Positions 45,608 to 55,127 are shown, numbered from the stretch's first letter. The stretch is 64,000 nucleotides of DNA from Lysobacter enzymogenes (GCF_900106525.1 NZ_FNOG01000014.1:1-64000), one strand, 5' to 3'. Made by a program: numbers and translations. The notes: generated by a model from the sequence alone, not told the origin.

Positions 45608-46234
45608 ATGTTCGATTTCCGCCGCGTGCTGTTCCTGATGATCGGCGCCGCCTTGGCGCTAGGCTTCACGCTCGCGGGCTGGCTGGGCTGGCAGCGCGCG
45701 ATCATCGTCGCGGCCAACAGTTTCTTCTTCGTCTACCTGGCCTACGACATCCCCGCCTTGTGGCGCCTGAGCGGCGAACGCCTGCGCAAGGTCGCCGTGC
45801 GCAGCGACGTGCCGGTCTACGCGTTGTTCATGATCGTGGTCGCCACGGTCAGTAGCGCGCTGGCGGTGCTGTTCATGACCATCAACGCCGACGAGCGCCC
45901 CACCCCGGTCTGGCTGATCTTCGCGCTGCTGTCGATTCCGCTGGGCTGGGCCACCATCCACATGATGGCCGCCACCCACTACGCCCACCTCTACTGGCGC
46001 CCCGGCCCCAACCGCGCCCCGCGCGGCGGCCTGGACTTTCCCGGCGAGACCGAACCCACCGCGATGGACTTCATCTATTTCTCGTTCGTGATCGGTATGA
46101 CCGCGCAGACCGCGGACGTCTCGATCACCGGACGGGCGATGCGGCGGTTCGCGCTGATGCACTCCATCGTCGCGTACTTCTTCAACGCGGTGCTGGTGGC
46201 GGCGGCGGTGAATGTGGCGGTGGCGGCGAATTGA
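45608..46234 (+). CDS. DUF1345 family membrane protein
   Basis: 208 residues with five to six membrane helices. The DUF1345 signature includes WATIHMMAATHYAHLYW and EPTAMDFIYFSFVIGMTAQTADVSITGRAMRRFALMHSIVAYFFNAVLVAAAVN. Members are inner-membrane proteins of unknown function. Single gene. Confidence 0.9.
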   Translation: MFDFRRVLFLMIGAALALGFTLAGWLGWQRAIIVAANSFFFVYLAYDIPALWRLSGERLRKVAVRSDVPVYALFMIVVATVSSALAVLFMTINADERPTPVWLIFALLSIPLGWATIHMMAATHYAHLYWRPGPNRAPRGGLDFPGETEPTAMDFIYFSFVIGMTAQTADVSITGRAMRRFALMHSIVAYFFNAVLVAAAVNVAVAAN

Positions 46235-46267
46235 AGCCGGCAGCACTGAAGCCAGCGCGCGGGTGGG

Positions 46268-47164
46268 TCACTCGTCCGCTGCATACCGACTCGGCGCCCG
46301 CCCCACCCGCCGCGCGAACGCCACGCTGAAAGCGCTGCCGGAGCCGTAACCGACGCGTTCGGCGATCTGCGCCACGCTCAGCTCGCCGCGGCGCAGCAGG
46401 TCCTTGGCGATCTCCATCCGCCACGCCAGCAAGTACTCCATCGGCGCCGCGCCGACCACGCGGGTGAAGCGCTCGAAGAAGGCCGAACGCGACAAAGCCG
46501 CGATATCCGCCAGTTGCGCGACGCTCCACGGCCGTTCGATCTGCGCGTGCATCCGCCGCAACGCCGGCGCCAGGCGCTCGTCGCCCAGGCCGCGCAGCAG
46601 GCCCGGCGGCGCATCGCCGGCGGCGGCCGAGCGCATCGCTTCGATCAGCAACATCTCGGCCAGCCGACTGAGCATGAACTGCGCGCCCGGCTGCTGCTGC
46701 GCGTATTCCTCGCCGACCATTTGCACCAACTGCATCAGCCGCTGCGAACCGGGCACGTGCACCACGCGCGGCAACAGCGACACCAGCAGCGAAGTGTCGG
46801 CGCGATCGAACGCGAACGCGCCGCCGAGCGAGCGTATGTCCGGCGGGCCGTGCTGTTCGCCGTGGCGCAACTCGTCGCCGCCGCCCGGGACCAGTTTGGG
46901 ATCGATGAACACCGGCGGCGCCGGCGCGAAGCTCGACAGGGTGAAGGCCGGCGTGGTCGGCAGCAGGACGAAATCGCCGGCGCGGATCTCGATGGGCGCG
47001 TGCCCGTCCACCGCCAGCCGGCAATGCCCCTCCAGCACGATGCAGAACCCGGGCTGGCCGTACTCGGCGTAGCGCACCGCCCAGGCGCCGCGCCCGCTGA
47101 TCAGGTTGGCGAACACCGCGCGCGGCCGCAGCAGTTGCACCAGTTCGGACAACGGGTCGGCCAC
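46268..47164 (-). CDS. AraC-family regulator with cupin_6 sensor domain
   Basis: 298 residues. The N-terminal cupin (GFCIVLEGHCRLAVDGHAPIEIRAGDFVLLPTTPAFTL) is followed by a C-terminal AraC double HTH (WSVAQLADIAALSRSAFFERFTRVVGAAPMEYLLAWRMEIAKDLLRRGELSVAQIAERVGYGSGSAFSVAFARRVGRAPSRYA). It is divergent from an SDR dehydrogenase with 99 bases between starts. That spacer contains the AT-rich ACTTTATCTTATCGAAC, a likely promoter or operator. Many members of this subgroup repress or activate an adjacent SDR. Confidence 0.93.
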   Translation of the reverse strand: MADPLSELVQLLRPRAVFANLISGRGAWAVRYAEYGQPGFCIVLEGHCRLAVDGHAPIEIRAGDFVLLPTTPAFTLSSFAPAPPVFIDPKLVPGGGDELRHGEQHGPPDIRSLGGAFAFDRADTSLLVSLLPRVVHVPGSQRLMQLVQMVGEEYAQQQPGAQFMLSRLAEMLLIEAMRSAAAGDAPPGLLRGLGDERLAPALRRMHAQIERPWSVAQLADIAALSRSAFFERFTRVVGAAPMEYLLAWRMEIAKDLLRRGELSVAQIAERVGYGSGSAFSVAFARRVGRAPSRYAADE

Positions 47165-47263
47165 GACCGGACTCCGGCTAAAGAAACATGGACTTTATCT
47201 TATCGAACATCCTGCGAGCGCGACCTAAGGTAGCGCCACACCCACCCGCTCCCGGAGCCCGCA

Positions 47264-48013
47264 ATGAAGACCGTCCTGATCACCGGCTGCTCGTCCGGCT
47301 ATGGCCTGGCCACCGCCCGCCACTTCCTCGCCTACGGCTGGAACGTCGTCGCCACCATGCGCAGCCCGCGCGCCGAACTGCTGCCCGCCGACGACCGCCT
47401 GCGGATCCTCGCCCTGGACGTGACCCGCGACGACAGCATCGCCGCCGCGCTGGACGCCGCCGGCCCCATCGACGTGCTCGTCAACAACGCCGGCCTGGGC
47501 CTGTTCGGCGCCTTCGAAGCCACGCCCATGACCACCGTGCGCGAGATCTTCGACACCAACACCTTCGGCGCCATGGCCGTCTGCCAGGCCGCGATCCCGC
47601 GCCTGCGCGCGCGCGGCGGCGGCACCCTCATCAACGTCACCTCCAGCGCCGTGCTCGCCCCGTTCCCGCTGGTCGCCGCCTACACCGCCAGCAAGACCGC
47701 GATCGAAGGCTTCACCGCCTCGCTCGCGCACGAACTGGAGGCCTTCGACATCCGGGTCAAACTCGTCCAACCCGGCTACGGCCCGAACACGCGCTTCACC
47801 GCCAACGGGCAGCAGCGCATGCAGGGATTGATTCCCGAGGTTTACGCACCGTTCGCCCAGCGCGTGTTCGCTGGGCTGGGCGAGGTGGCCGCGGTGACGC
47901 ACGAGAAAGACGTGGCCGATGTGGTGTGGCGCGCAGCCAACGATGCGTCGGCGCGGTTGCGTTACCCGGCGGGGGCGGATGCGTTGGCGTTGGCGGAGCG
48001 GGCGGCGGCGTAA
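47264..48013 (+). CDS. Short-chain dehydrogenase/reductase
   Basis: 249 residues, classical SDR. It has the cofactor loop TGCSSGYG, NNAG, the catalytic Ser in NVTSSAVLAP and Tyr/Lys in YTASKTAIEGF. NAD(P)-dependent; substrate unknown. Probably controlled by the divergent AraC-type regulator. Confidence 0.92.
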   Translation: MKTVLITGCSSGYGLATARHFLAYGWNVVATMRSPRAELLPADDRLRILALDVTRDDSIAAALDAAGPIDVLVNNAGLGLFGAFEATPMTTVREIFDTNTFGAMAVCQAAIPRLRARGGGTLINVTSSAVLAPFPLVAAYTASKTAIEGFTASLAHELEAFDIRVKLVQPGYGPNTRFTANGQQRMQGLIPEVYAPFAQRVFAGLGEVAAVTHEKDVADVVWRAANDASARLRYPAGADALALAERAAA

Positions 48014-48080
48014 GGACCCGCGCAAGCGGGCGGCGCTGTGAACTCCAGCCCCAGCCCGATTCCGCAGCGGCTCGAACGGC

Positions 48081-50516
48081 CTATACCAGCACGGCCACCA
48101 CCCAAGCCCTGATCAACGCGCCGCTGTCTTCTAAATCCAGTTCGATAGTGCTGAAGCCTTGGATGAGGCTGTCGGGCCGCAACAGCACTTGGTCGTAGAT
48201 GATTCCGTCCTCGCTCTCGCGCTTTTTGGAATCGTAAAGCTTGAGGGTATATCGCCCGCTATCCTCGGGATCGCCGACTTCGCTGCGCTCCACCAGCACC
48301 ATCCGCCCCTGCTTCGATCCACGCATCTCCGTGGAAAACAGCACCCATGATCCATCAGGTACGCGGCGGCTCATCGATTCGCCCTGGACCTGGGCCACGA
48401 AGTAGCCGGGCCGGATCCGGATATGGTCGGGCAGCGAAACCCAATCGGTGGCGTCGCTCTCGAGCGTCTGTACGTCGCTGAAGTCGCCGGCGGCGATCTT
48501 CAGGTCCAGCAGAGGCACGGCGTTTTGCCAGTGGAGCAAGTCGGCGGCGCGCACAACCTGGAATGGGCGCGTGTCGATAGGCTCCGATGCGGGCAACGCA
48601 GCGAGGCGCCGCTTGGCGATCGGTACCGGCTTGGGCGTATGACCGAGGTGTTCCGTCCGACTGCGAACGAAATTCTCGGTCTCTTTGTCTTCGAAATAGA
48701 CGTAGCAACCCTTCATGCCGCGCGAGAGCAGTACGCGGTAAGTGTTTTTCACCAGTTCCAGGAAGCGCTCGCGCGCGTTGCGCACGGGAATGTCCTTGGA
48801 GATGGCCCGATCGCCGGACCAGCCCTCGCCCGGCTGATAGCGCAGATCGCTGCCCCAGATCACGCCGACGTAATCGAACTCGAAGCCTTGCGCGGTGTAG
48901 ATGCAGCCCACTTGCTCCAGGCCGCCGGACTCGTAGGCCCAATGGTCGGCCTTGGGCACTCCCTTGGGCAGACCGGTCATGTCGGGGCGCGCATTCCAGG
49001 GACGTTCGAAGCCGTCGATCTTGACGTCGTTGCGCAGTTGCCCGTCTGCGCCGAGCTCGGTCGACCAAGGCCAGCAGTAGCCCGCGACGAGACGGGCGGA
49101 ATGGCCCTCGCTGGCCTTGGCGCGGATCAGGGAGTCGAGGGCTTCCGGGCTGTCGACGATGCGGAATTCGAACACTTCCTGCTCTTGATCGAACAGGACG
49201 TTGGCGGTGCGGCGGATGTCGAGGGTGTTGTCGACCCAGTTGACGAAGCCATCGGAACCGGCGCAACGGAACTGGGTTTCCAGCCAGCTTTCGTGCAGCG
49301 CGCAACGGTGCTGCACGGCAATGTCGCGGATGAGCTGCGAGGAGCCGATTTCGTTGGGACGCACGACCTGCTGATCGTCGACGAAGAACACCGACACGCG
49401 CGCGGCTTCGACGATTTCCTGGATTTGCGGACGGTCGGAGCGTTGAGCGGCCTTGGTGAAGCGGTGGTTGCTGGTGGCGCGGATGCGGTGGGCCTCATCG
49501 CACAGCAGCACGTCGACATCGTTGGGCTTGGCCGCGCCGAACTGGTTGAAATAGCGGAACTGCTGGCCGGCGCGACGGCCGACGATTTTCTGCAAGGTGC
49601 TGGTAAAGGCTTTCGAGCCGGTGGCGTGTTGGGCGTTGTAGCCCTTGGCCGACAACGCGCCGAGCAGATTCAAAGCGAGTACGGACTTACCGGTACCGGG
49701 CCCGCCGTGGACCAGGAAGACGTGCTTGCGCTGGTCGGCCACCGCCGATTCCATCGCGGCCAGTACCTGGCTGAAGACCACTTGCTGTTCGTCCAGCAAC
49801 ACGAACGCGGGCTCCTCCTTCACCACCTTGCCGACGTGCTCGAGCAGTTTCTTGGCCGGGCGATAGCGGCTCTTGGCGACTCGCTGCATGACCCGCTCGC
49901 CTTCGCCCTCGCCCAATCGCTGGACAAGATGCTGCGCCAGTCGCGGCACGTCGCCGGCAGTGAAGACCGGCGCGAGTTGGCGCACGGCATCGGAACGCGG
50001 GTCGAACAAGGCGTCGTCGGGCTCGGGGCGATAGTTGTGCAGGTAGGCGCAGGCTTCCAGGGCGACCCGTTCGTCGCCGGGCTGGAAAACGCTGTGCATG
50101 TCTTCCAGATAACGACGGTACTGGTTGGCCTGCACCGAGGGATGCAGCACGTCGCGGTGCTGGCCGCCGACCCAGGTCTTGAGCAGGTCGTCGCCGCTGC
50201 CGGCTTCGGCCGTCTGCCATTGCTTGAGTTCGACCACCACGGCGCGGTCGCGCTGGCGGTCGCGGCCCGTCAGCAAGGCATCGATGCGTTTGGACGACAG
50301 TGGCAGGCGGAACTCGAGGAAGATGCCCTGCTCGGTCAGCTCGCCTTCGCGCAATACATCGGCGAAGGAGCGCAGCGAGTTCTGCCAGGACTGGTATTCG
50401 CCGTCGGACGGGTTGTAGCGGTAATGGGCCAGAAAAGCTTCTTTCAGACGCTGGGCGATGGCGTTCTGAGTCGTCGCCCGCAAAAAATCCGGTGTGGTGC
50501 CGGAGTACAGGAACAT
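48081..50516 (-). CDS. DUF2075-type helicase with PD-(D/E)XK-like N-terminus and LexA/S24-like C-terminal domain
   Basis: 811 residues. Residues 60-100 fit a PD-(D/E)XK nuclease core (RIDALLTG with Asp79, then VVVELKQW with Glu96 and Lys98). Residues 240-610 are a DUF2075 superfamily 1-like ATPase: Walker A GGPGTGKS (271-278), Walker B VLLCDEAH (336-343), QGFEFDYVGVIWG and NTYRVLLSRGMKGCYVY as helicase motifs V/VI. Residues 660-790 look like a LexA/S24 autoprotease: a cleavage-site-like KIAAGDFSD (Ala676-Gly677), nucleophile Ser714 in QGESM and Lys759 in YTLKLYDSKK, with spacings close to LexA. Encoded 48 bases downstream of a MazG-like gene. Suggested role: damage- or phage-triggered nucleic-acid processing. 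Confidence 0.85.
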   Translation of the reverse strand: MFLYSGTTPDFLRATTQNAIAQRLKEAFLAHYRYNPSDGEYQSWQNSLRSFADVLREGELTEQGIFLEFRLPLSSKRIDALLTGRDRQRDRAVVVELKQWQTAEAGSGDDLLKTWVGGQHRDVLHPSVQANQYRRYLEDMHSVFQPGDERVALEACAYLHNYRPEPDDALFDPRSDAVRQLAPVFTAGDVPRLAQHLVQRLGEGEGERVMQRVAKSRYRPAKKLLEHVGKVVKEEPAFVLLDEQQVVFSQVLAAMESAVADQRKHVFLVHGGPGTGKSVLALNLLGALSAKGYNAQHATGSKAFTSTLQKIVGRRAGQQFRYFNQFGAAKPNDVDVLLCDEAHRIRATSNHRFTKAAQRSDRPQIQEIVEAARVSVFFVDDQQVVRPNEIGSSQLIRDIAVQHRCALHESWLETQFRCAGSDGFVNWVDNTLDIRRTANVLFDQEQEVFEFRIVDSPEALDSLIRAKASEGHSARLVAGYCWPWSTELGADGQLRNDVKIDGFERPWNARPDMTGLPKGVPKADHWAYESGGLEQVGCIYTAQGFEFDYVGVIWGSDLRYQPGEGWSGDRAISKDIPVRNARERFLELVKNTYRVLLSRGMKGCYVYFEDKETENFVRSRTEHLGHTPKPVPIAKRRLAALPASEPIDTRPFQVVRAADLLHWQNAVPLLDLKIAAGDFSDVQTLESDATDWVSLPDHIRIRPGYFVAQVQGESMSRRVPDGSWVLFSTEMRGSKQGRMVLVERSEVGDPEDSGRYTLKLYDSKKRESEDGIIYDQVLLRPDSLIQGFSTIELDLEDSGALIRAWVVAVLV

Positions 50517-50564
50517 CGTGGCGTTTCCCTCGCTCGGCCGCGCCGCGCCGCGCGCGGCGGGTGG

Positions 50565-50918
50565 TCACAATTCGTCGTATTTCTTGGCCGATCCCCGGGC
50601 CTTGTCTACAGGATAGCGCTCGGCGTTGTTGCGTAGTTTGTCGGCCACCGCTTGTTCCAGGTCGATACCCAGGTCCGTAATCAGGTACGTCATCAGGATG
50701 GCCAGATCGGCCACTTCCTGCTCGATCAGCGGACGACGCGCGCGGACCACCTCGTCGAGCTCGGTATCCCGCGTCCATTGGGTGTGCTCGGCCAGTTCGG
50801 CCGCCTCCAGGACGATGGAGGTGGAAAGGGTGCGCAGGTTGTGGAACTGCTTCCAGTCGCGGGCGTCGCGGAAGGCGAGGATTTGGGCGGTCAGGTCGGG
50901 GCTGAGCATGGCGATCAC
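50565..50918 (-). CDS. MazG-like nucleotide pyrophosphohydrolase
   Basis: 117 residues (a start three codons later at 50909 is equally possible). It has the all-alpha NTP-PPase signature VLEAAELAEHTQW (ExxE) and IEQEVADLAILM (ExxD), which bind magnesium. Such small enzymes hydrolyse NTPs or dNTPs, often non-canonical or alarmone nucleotides, to monophosphates. It is the first gene of a two-gene unit with the helicase, suggesting nucleotide depletion or clean-up as part of the same response. Confidence 0.88.
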   Translation of the reverse strand: MIAMLSPDLTAQILAFRDARDWKQFHNLRTLSTSIVLEAAELAEHTQWTRDTELDEVVRARRPLIEQEVADLAILMTYLITDLGIDLEQAVADKLRNNAERYPVDKARGSAKKYDEL

Positions 50919-51100
50919 CGGCAGGTTGCTTCCTCCCTAGGGTAAGGGCTGAAGCGAGGCGCCGCACTGCGGAGGCGATGACGGAGTTTATGGCCGGGCG
51001 GATCGCCTCGCGATTGCCCGCCACGCCCGAGAACGGCGAGCTAACTCGCTTCCCCTTACACTGCCGCCCCTGGCCATTATCCGAAAAGGCAAAACCGGCA

Positions 51101-51709
51101 ATGTCTCCCATGCTCGCCCAGGCCACCTACATCGCCACCAAGATCGGCGAGGCCTTCGCGATCCTGGCCGTGGCCTGGCTGTTGACCACGCTGCTGCGGC
51201 AGCTGGTGCGGCGGATGTCGACGCGCTACGACATCGCGCCGGCGTTCGCGCTGGGGCTGCGGCGGGGTTTGAGCACGGTGATCTACATCACTGCGCTGCT
51301 GATGTTCCTCAACCGGGTCGGGATTTCCGGGTCGGTGGTGTGGACGACGCTGACCGGGTTCGTGGCGGTGGGCGCGGTGGCGTTCTTCGCGGCGTGGAGC
51401 GTGTTGTCGAACATCTTCTGCGCGTTCTTGATCCTGACCACGCGGCCGTTCCGCCTGTACGACTACATCGAGGTGCTGGAGAACGGCGACAAGCCGGGGC
51501 TCAAGGGGCGTGTGGTCGATATCAACTTCGTCTATACGACGTTGCAGGAAACCCATGCCAACGGCGACGACACGGTGCTGCAGGTGCCGAACAGCCAGTT
51601 CTTCCAGCGCACGACGCGGCGCTGGCGGCATGAACCCGAGTGGAGCCGTGTGGCGCGCGAGTTGAAGACGGCCGAAGGGGCGGAGTGGCAGGACGCGGGC
51701 GGGCGGTGA
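51101..51709 (+). CDS. MscS-family mechanosensitive channel-like protein
   Basis: 202 residues from the ATG at 51101; the frame opens upstream at 50978 but those codons are not membrane-like. Two to three membrane helices lead to the pore helix and beta domain (GFVAVGAVAFFAAWSVLSNIFCAFLILTTRPFRLYDYIEVLENGDKPGLKGRVVDINFVYTTLQ.., VLQVPNSQFFQRTTRR). The C-terminal alpha/beta vestibule of full-size MscS is largely missing, so this is a short family member. Its promoter lies in the 180-base gap from the divergent mazG gene. Confidence 0.88.
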   Translation: MSPMLAQATYIATKIGEAFAILAVAWLLTTLLRQLVRRMSTRYDIAPAFALGLRRGLSTVIYITALLMFLNRVGISGSVVWTTLTGFVAVGAVAFFAAWSVLSNIFCAFLILTTRPFRLYDYIEVLENGDKPGLKGRVVDINFVYTTLQETHANGDDTVLQVPNSQFFQRTTRRWRHEPEWSRVARELKTAEGAEWQDAGGR

Positions 51710-51735
51710 GCCCTGGCGAAAGCTACGCGATCGTC

Positions 51736-51835
51736 CTGTAGGAGCGGCGCGAGCCGCGACTGCGAATCCGGAACTGCGATGAAAGTTGCGCCGCGCGCGG
51801 AAGGGGCGCGGTCGCGGCTTGCGCCGCTCCTACAG
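51736..51835. repeat. Inverted repeat family R1
   Basis: Facing arms CTGTAGGAGCGGCGCGAGCCGCGAC and GTCGCGGCTTGCGCCGCTCCTACAG are separated by about 50 bases, between the 3' ends of convergent genes. Confidence 0.8.
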
Positions 51836-51854
51836 GGGGCTGGCGCAGCATTCG

Positions 51855-52919
51855 TCAGAGTCTTGTCACGTCGATGATGGCTTGCGCGAAGGCTTGCGGG
51901 GCTTCTTGCGGCAGGTTGTGGCCGATGCCGCCGTCGATCTCGCGGTGCTGGTAGTTACCGGTGAACTTGCCCGCATAAGCCGACGCCGGCGGATGCGGCG
52001 CGCCGTTGGCATCGCCTTCCAAAGTGATCGTCGGGATCGCGATGTTCGGGGCCTTCGCCAGCCGCGCTTCCAACTCATCGAACCGCGCTTCGCCTTGCGC
52101 CAGCCCCAGCCGCCAGCGGTAGTTGTGGATGACGATGGCGACGTGGTCAGGGTTGGCGAAAGCGGCGGCGCTGCGGGCGAAGGTGGCGTCGTCGAAGCGC
52201 CATTGCGGCGAGGCCAGTTCCCAGATCAGGCGGGCGAATTCGTCCCGATGCTCGGCGTAGCCGCGTTCGCCGCGCTCGGTGGCGAAGTAGAACTGATACC
52301 ACCATTGCAGCTCGGCTTTCGGCGGCAGCGGCGCCTGGCCGGCTTGCTGGTTGCCGATCAGGTAGCCGCTCACCGAGACCAAGCCCCGGCAGCGCTGCGG
52401 CCACAGCGCGGCGAGGATGCCGGCGGTGCGCGCGCCCCAGTCGCAGCCGCCGACGATCGCCGATTCGATGCCCAGCGCGTCGAGCAAGGCGATGGCGTCG
52501 ACGGCGAGCGCGGCCTGTTGGCCGTTGCGCGGCGTGTCGGCGGACAGGAACGCGGTCGGGCCGTAGCCGCGCAGGTAGGGGACGATGACGCGATAGCCCT
52601 GGCGGGCGAGGATCGGCGCGACTTCGGCGTAGGTGTGGATGTCGTAGGGCCAGCCGTGCAGCAGCAGCACCGGGGTGCCGTGGCGCGGGCCGAGTTCGGC
52701 GTAGCTCACCCGCAGTACGCCGGCGTCGATCTGCTTGAGCGGGCCCCATGCGGCCGCGCCGGCGGGCGTGGGTGCGGACGCGCGCGGCGCCGCGGCCAGC
52801 GCCGGGGCGGCTGCGCCGAGCGCGCCTAGCGGGCCGGCGAGCAGGGCCAGGGCAGCGCCGCCGAGCAGGTTGCGGCGGCGGGCGTCGAGCGGGCGATCGG
52901 TCGGGACGGCGGTGGTCAT
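51855..52919 (-). CDS. Tat-exported alpha/beta-hydrolase, epoxide-hydrolase-like
   Basis: 354 residues from the ATG at 52919. A twin-arginine-type signal (DARRRNLLGGAALALLAGPLGALGAAAPALAAAP) predicts folded export to the periplasm. The hydrolase domain has the oxyanion motif LLHGWPYD, and the nucleophile elbow is GGCDWGA. An Asp stands where lipases have Ser, as in epoxide hydrolases and haloalkane dehalogenases. The closing histidine is in GGIGHNLPQEAP. Substrate unknown. From 52920 to 53243 there is only the divergent promoter region, in which no further gene is visible. Confidence 0.88.
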   Translation of the reverse strand: MTTAVPTDRPLDARRRNLLGGAALALLAGPLGALGAAAPALAAAPRASAPTPAGAAAWGPLKQIDAGVLRVSYAELGPRHGTPVLLLHGWPYDIHTYAEVAPILARQGYRVIVPYLRGYGPTAFLSADTPRNGQQAALAVDAIALLDALGIESAIVGGCDWGARTAGILAALWPQRCRGLVSVSGYLIGNQQAGQAPLPPKAELQWWYQFYFATERGERGYAEHRDEFARLIWELASPQWRFDDATFARSAAAFANPDHVAIVIHNYRWRLGLAQGEARFDELEARLAKAPNIAIPTITLEGDANGAPHPPASAYAGKFTGNYQHREIDGGIGHNLPQEAPQAFAQAIIDVTRL

Positions 52920-53243
52920 GGCGGGTTCCGGGCGTGGCGGCGGGGTGGCGCCATTTCGCCGCGTCGTGGTATCGCCCAGGTGTCGGGCCGCCCGCGGTTT
53001 TGTATGCCAGCGTCGGCGCCGGGCACGGCGATACAGTGGGATACAAACCCGTGGCCGCAAACCGGCGCCCGCCGCGATCCGCCTTGCGCGCTCCGGTCTA
53101 GGCCCGCACCCTGGCCGGGCTACTTTCGCGCTACCCGCCTCGCCCCGCTACACCGGCGTCAGCCCCTTTTGCTAGGCTCCCAGCGCGAATCCTTCGCATG
53201 AGCCGCACATCGACGTGCGGACCCGACCGGACAGCAGGACGGC

Positions 53244-55127
53244 ATGGCGCACAACCAGTTCGCGTTGCTCACCCAACGGCGTTTCCTGCCGTTCTTCCTC
53301 ACCCAGGCCTTCGGCGCCTTCAACGACAACGTGTACCGGCAGGCGATCATCGGCCTGCTGTTCTACCTCGGCGTCAGCGACGAGCAGCGCACGCTGTACA
53401 CCAACCTGGCGCCGGCGCTGTTCATCCTGCCCTACTTCCTGTTCTCGGCCACCGCCGGGCAGATCGCCGAGAAACTCGAGAAGCACAAGCTCATCCGCAT
53501 CACGACCACGATGGAAATCGCGATCATGTCGCTGGCCGCGGTCGGCTTCCTGACCCAGAACATGTCGATCCTGCTGGTCGCGCTGTTCTGCACCGGCCTG
53601 CAGTCGACCCTGTTCGGGCCGGTCAAGTATTCGATCCTGCCCTCGGTGCTCAAGCCCGAGGAACTCACCGGCGGCAACGGCCTGGTCGAGATGGGCACCT
53701 CGATCTCGATCCTGGCCGGCATGATCTTCGGCGGCCTGATCTTCACCCTGGCCGGCAGCCACGGCCCGATCCTTGCGGCGGTGGCGATCATCGCGCTGGC
53801 GGTCACCGGCAACATCGTCAGCCGCCTGATCCCGCGCGCCGACGCCGGCGAGCCGGACCTCAAGATCAACTGGAACCCGATTCCCGAGTCGCTGAAGATC
53901 CTGCGCATGACCCGGCGCCAGCCGGCGGTGCGCAACTCGATCCTCGGCGTGTCGTGGTTCTGGTTCGTAGGCACGGTGCTGACCTCGCAGCTGCCGGGCT
54001 ACGCCGAAGACAACCTCGGCGGCGGGCCGACGCTGTACATCTTCGCCCTGGCGCTGTTCTCCATCGGCACCGGCGTCGGCTCGATGCTGTGCGAGAAGCT
54101 GTCGGCGCGCACGGTCGAAATCGGCCTGGTGCCGTTGGGCGCGTTCGGCATGACCGCCTTCATGGTCGACCTGTATTTCGCCCATCCCGGCCTGGCCACG
54201 GCCAAGGGCCTGGACGTGAGCGGCTTCGTCCACAGCCAGGGCGCGTGGCGGATCATGCTGGACCTGGTCGGCATCGGCGTATTCGCCGGCTTCTTCGTGG
54301 TGCCGCTGTTCGCGCTGATCCAGAACCGCTCGCCCAAGAACGAGCTGTCGCGCGTGATCGCCGGCATGAACATCCAGAACGCCGCCTTCATCGTGCTGGC
54401 GGCGGTGCTGGGCGTGGTCGCGCAGCGCTTCTTGCACTGGACGATTCCGCAGGTGTTCCTGGCCTTGGCGATCGCCAATGCGCTGGTGGCGATCTACATC
54501 TTCACCATCGTGCCCGAGTTCCTGATGCGCTTTCTCAGCTGGGTGCTGGTGCGCGCGCTGTACCGGCTGAAGGTCGAAGGCACGCAGCGCATTCCCGACG
54601 AAGGCGCGGCGCTGATCGTGTGCAACCACGTCAGCTACATGGACCCGCTGATCCTCAGCGCCAGCGTGTCGCGGCCGATGCGCTTCGTCATGTACTACAA
54701 GATCTTCAAGATCCCGGTGATGAACTGGATCTTCCGCACCGCCAAGACCATTCCCATCGCCGGCGCCAAGGAAGACCCGGAAGTGCTGCGGCGCGCGATG
54801 GAGGAAATCGAGGCGGCGCTGGCCGACGGCCAGTTGGTCGGCATCTTCCCCGAGGGCGCGCTGACCAAGGACGGCGAGATCGCGGCGTTCAAGGCCGGCG
54901 TAGAACGGATTTTGGAGAAGAACCCGGTCCCGGTGGTGCCGATGGCGCTGCGCGGGATGTGGAGCAGCATGTGGAGCAAGCGCGATTCGCGCCTGCGCCG
55001 GATGCGCGTGCCGCGCCGCTTCCGCGCCGCGGTCGATGTGGTGGCCGACCCGCCGCGCGACCCGCACGGGCTGACCGCGCAAAGCCTGGAAGAACAGGTG
55101 CGCGCGCTGCGCGGGGACCGCGCCTGA
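53244..55127 (+). CDS. MFS transporter-acyltransferase fusion, LplT-PlsC type
   Basis: 627 residues. The N-terminal 12-helix MFS domain (about 1-420) has FGAFNDNVYRQAIIGLLFYL and GPVKYSILPSVLKPEELTGGNGLVEMG, as in the lysophospholipid flippase LplT. The C-terminal acyltransferase (about 430-600) has VCNHVSYMDPLILSA (HxxxxD), FPEGALTKDGEIAAFKAGVERIL and VPVVPMALRGMW. It probably recovers lyso-phospholipids across the inner membrane and re-acylates them. Unlike LplT-Aas fusions, no AMP-ligase domain is present, so the acyl donor must be acyl-ACP or acyl-CoA made elsewhere. Confidence 0.92.
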   Translation: MAHNQFALLTQRRFLPFFLTQAFGAFNDNVYRQAIIGLLFYLGVSDEQRTLYTNLAPALFILPYFLFSATAGQIAEKLEKHKLIRITTTMEIAIMSLAAVGFLTQNMSILLVALFCTGLQSTLFGPVKYSILPSVLKPEELTGGNGLVEMGTSISILAGMIFGGLIFTLAGSHGPILAAVAIIALAVTGNIVSRLIPRADAGEPDLKINWNPIPESLKILRMTRRQPAVRNSILGVSWFWFVGTVLTSQLPGYAEDNLGGGPTLYIFALALFSIGTGVGSMLCEKLSARTVEIGLVPLGAFGMTAFMVDLYFAHPGLATAKGLDVSGFVHSQGAWRIMLDLVGIGVFAGFFVVPLFALIQNRSPKNELSRVIAGMNIQNAAFIVLAAVLGVVAQRFLHWTIPQVFLALAIANALVAIYIFTIVPEFLMRFLSWVLVRALYRLKVEGTQRIPDEGAALIVCNHVSYMDPLILSASVSRPMRFVMYYKIFKIPVMNWIFRTAKTIPIAGAKEDPEVLRRAMEEIEAALADGQLVGIFPEGALTKDGEIAAFKAGVERILEKNPVPVVPMALRGMWSSMWSKRDSRLRRMRVPRRFRAAVDVVADPPRDPHGLTAQSLEEQVRALRGDRA

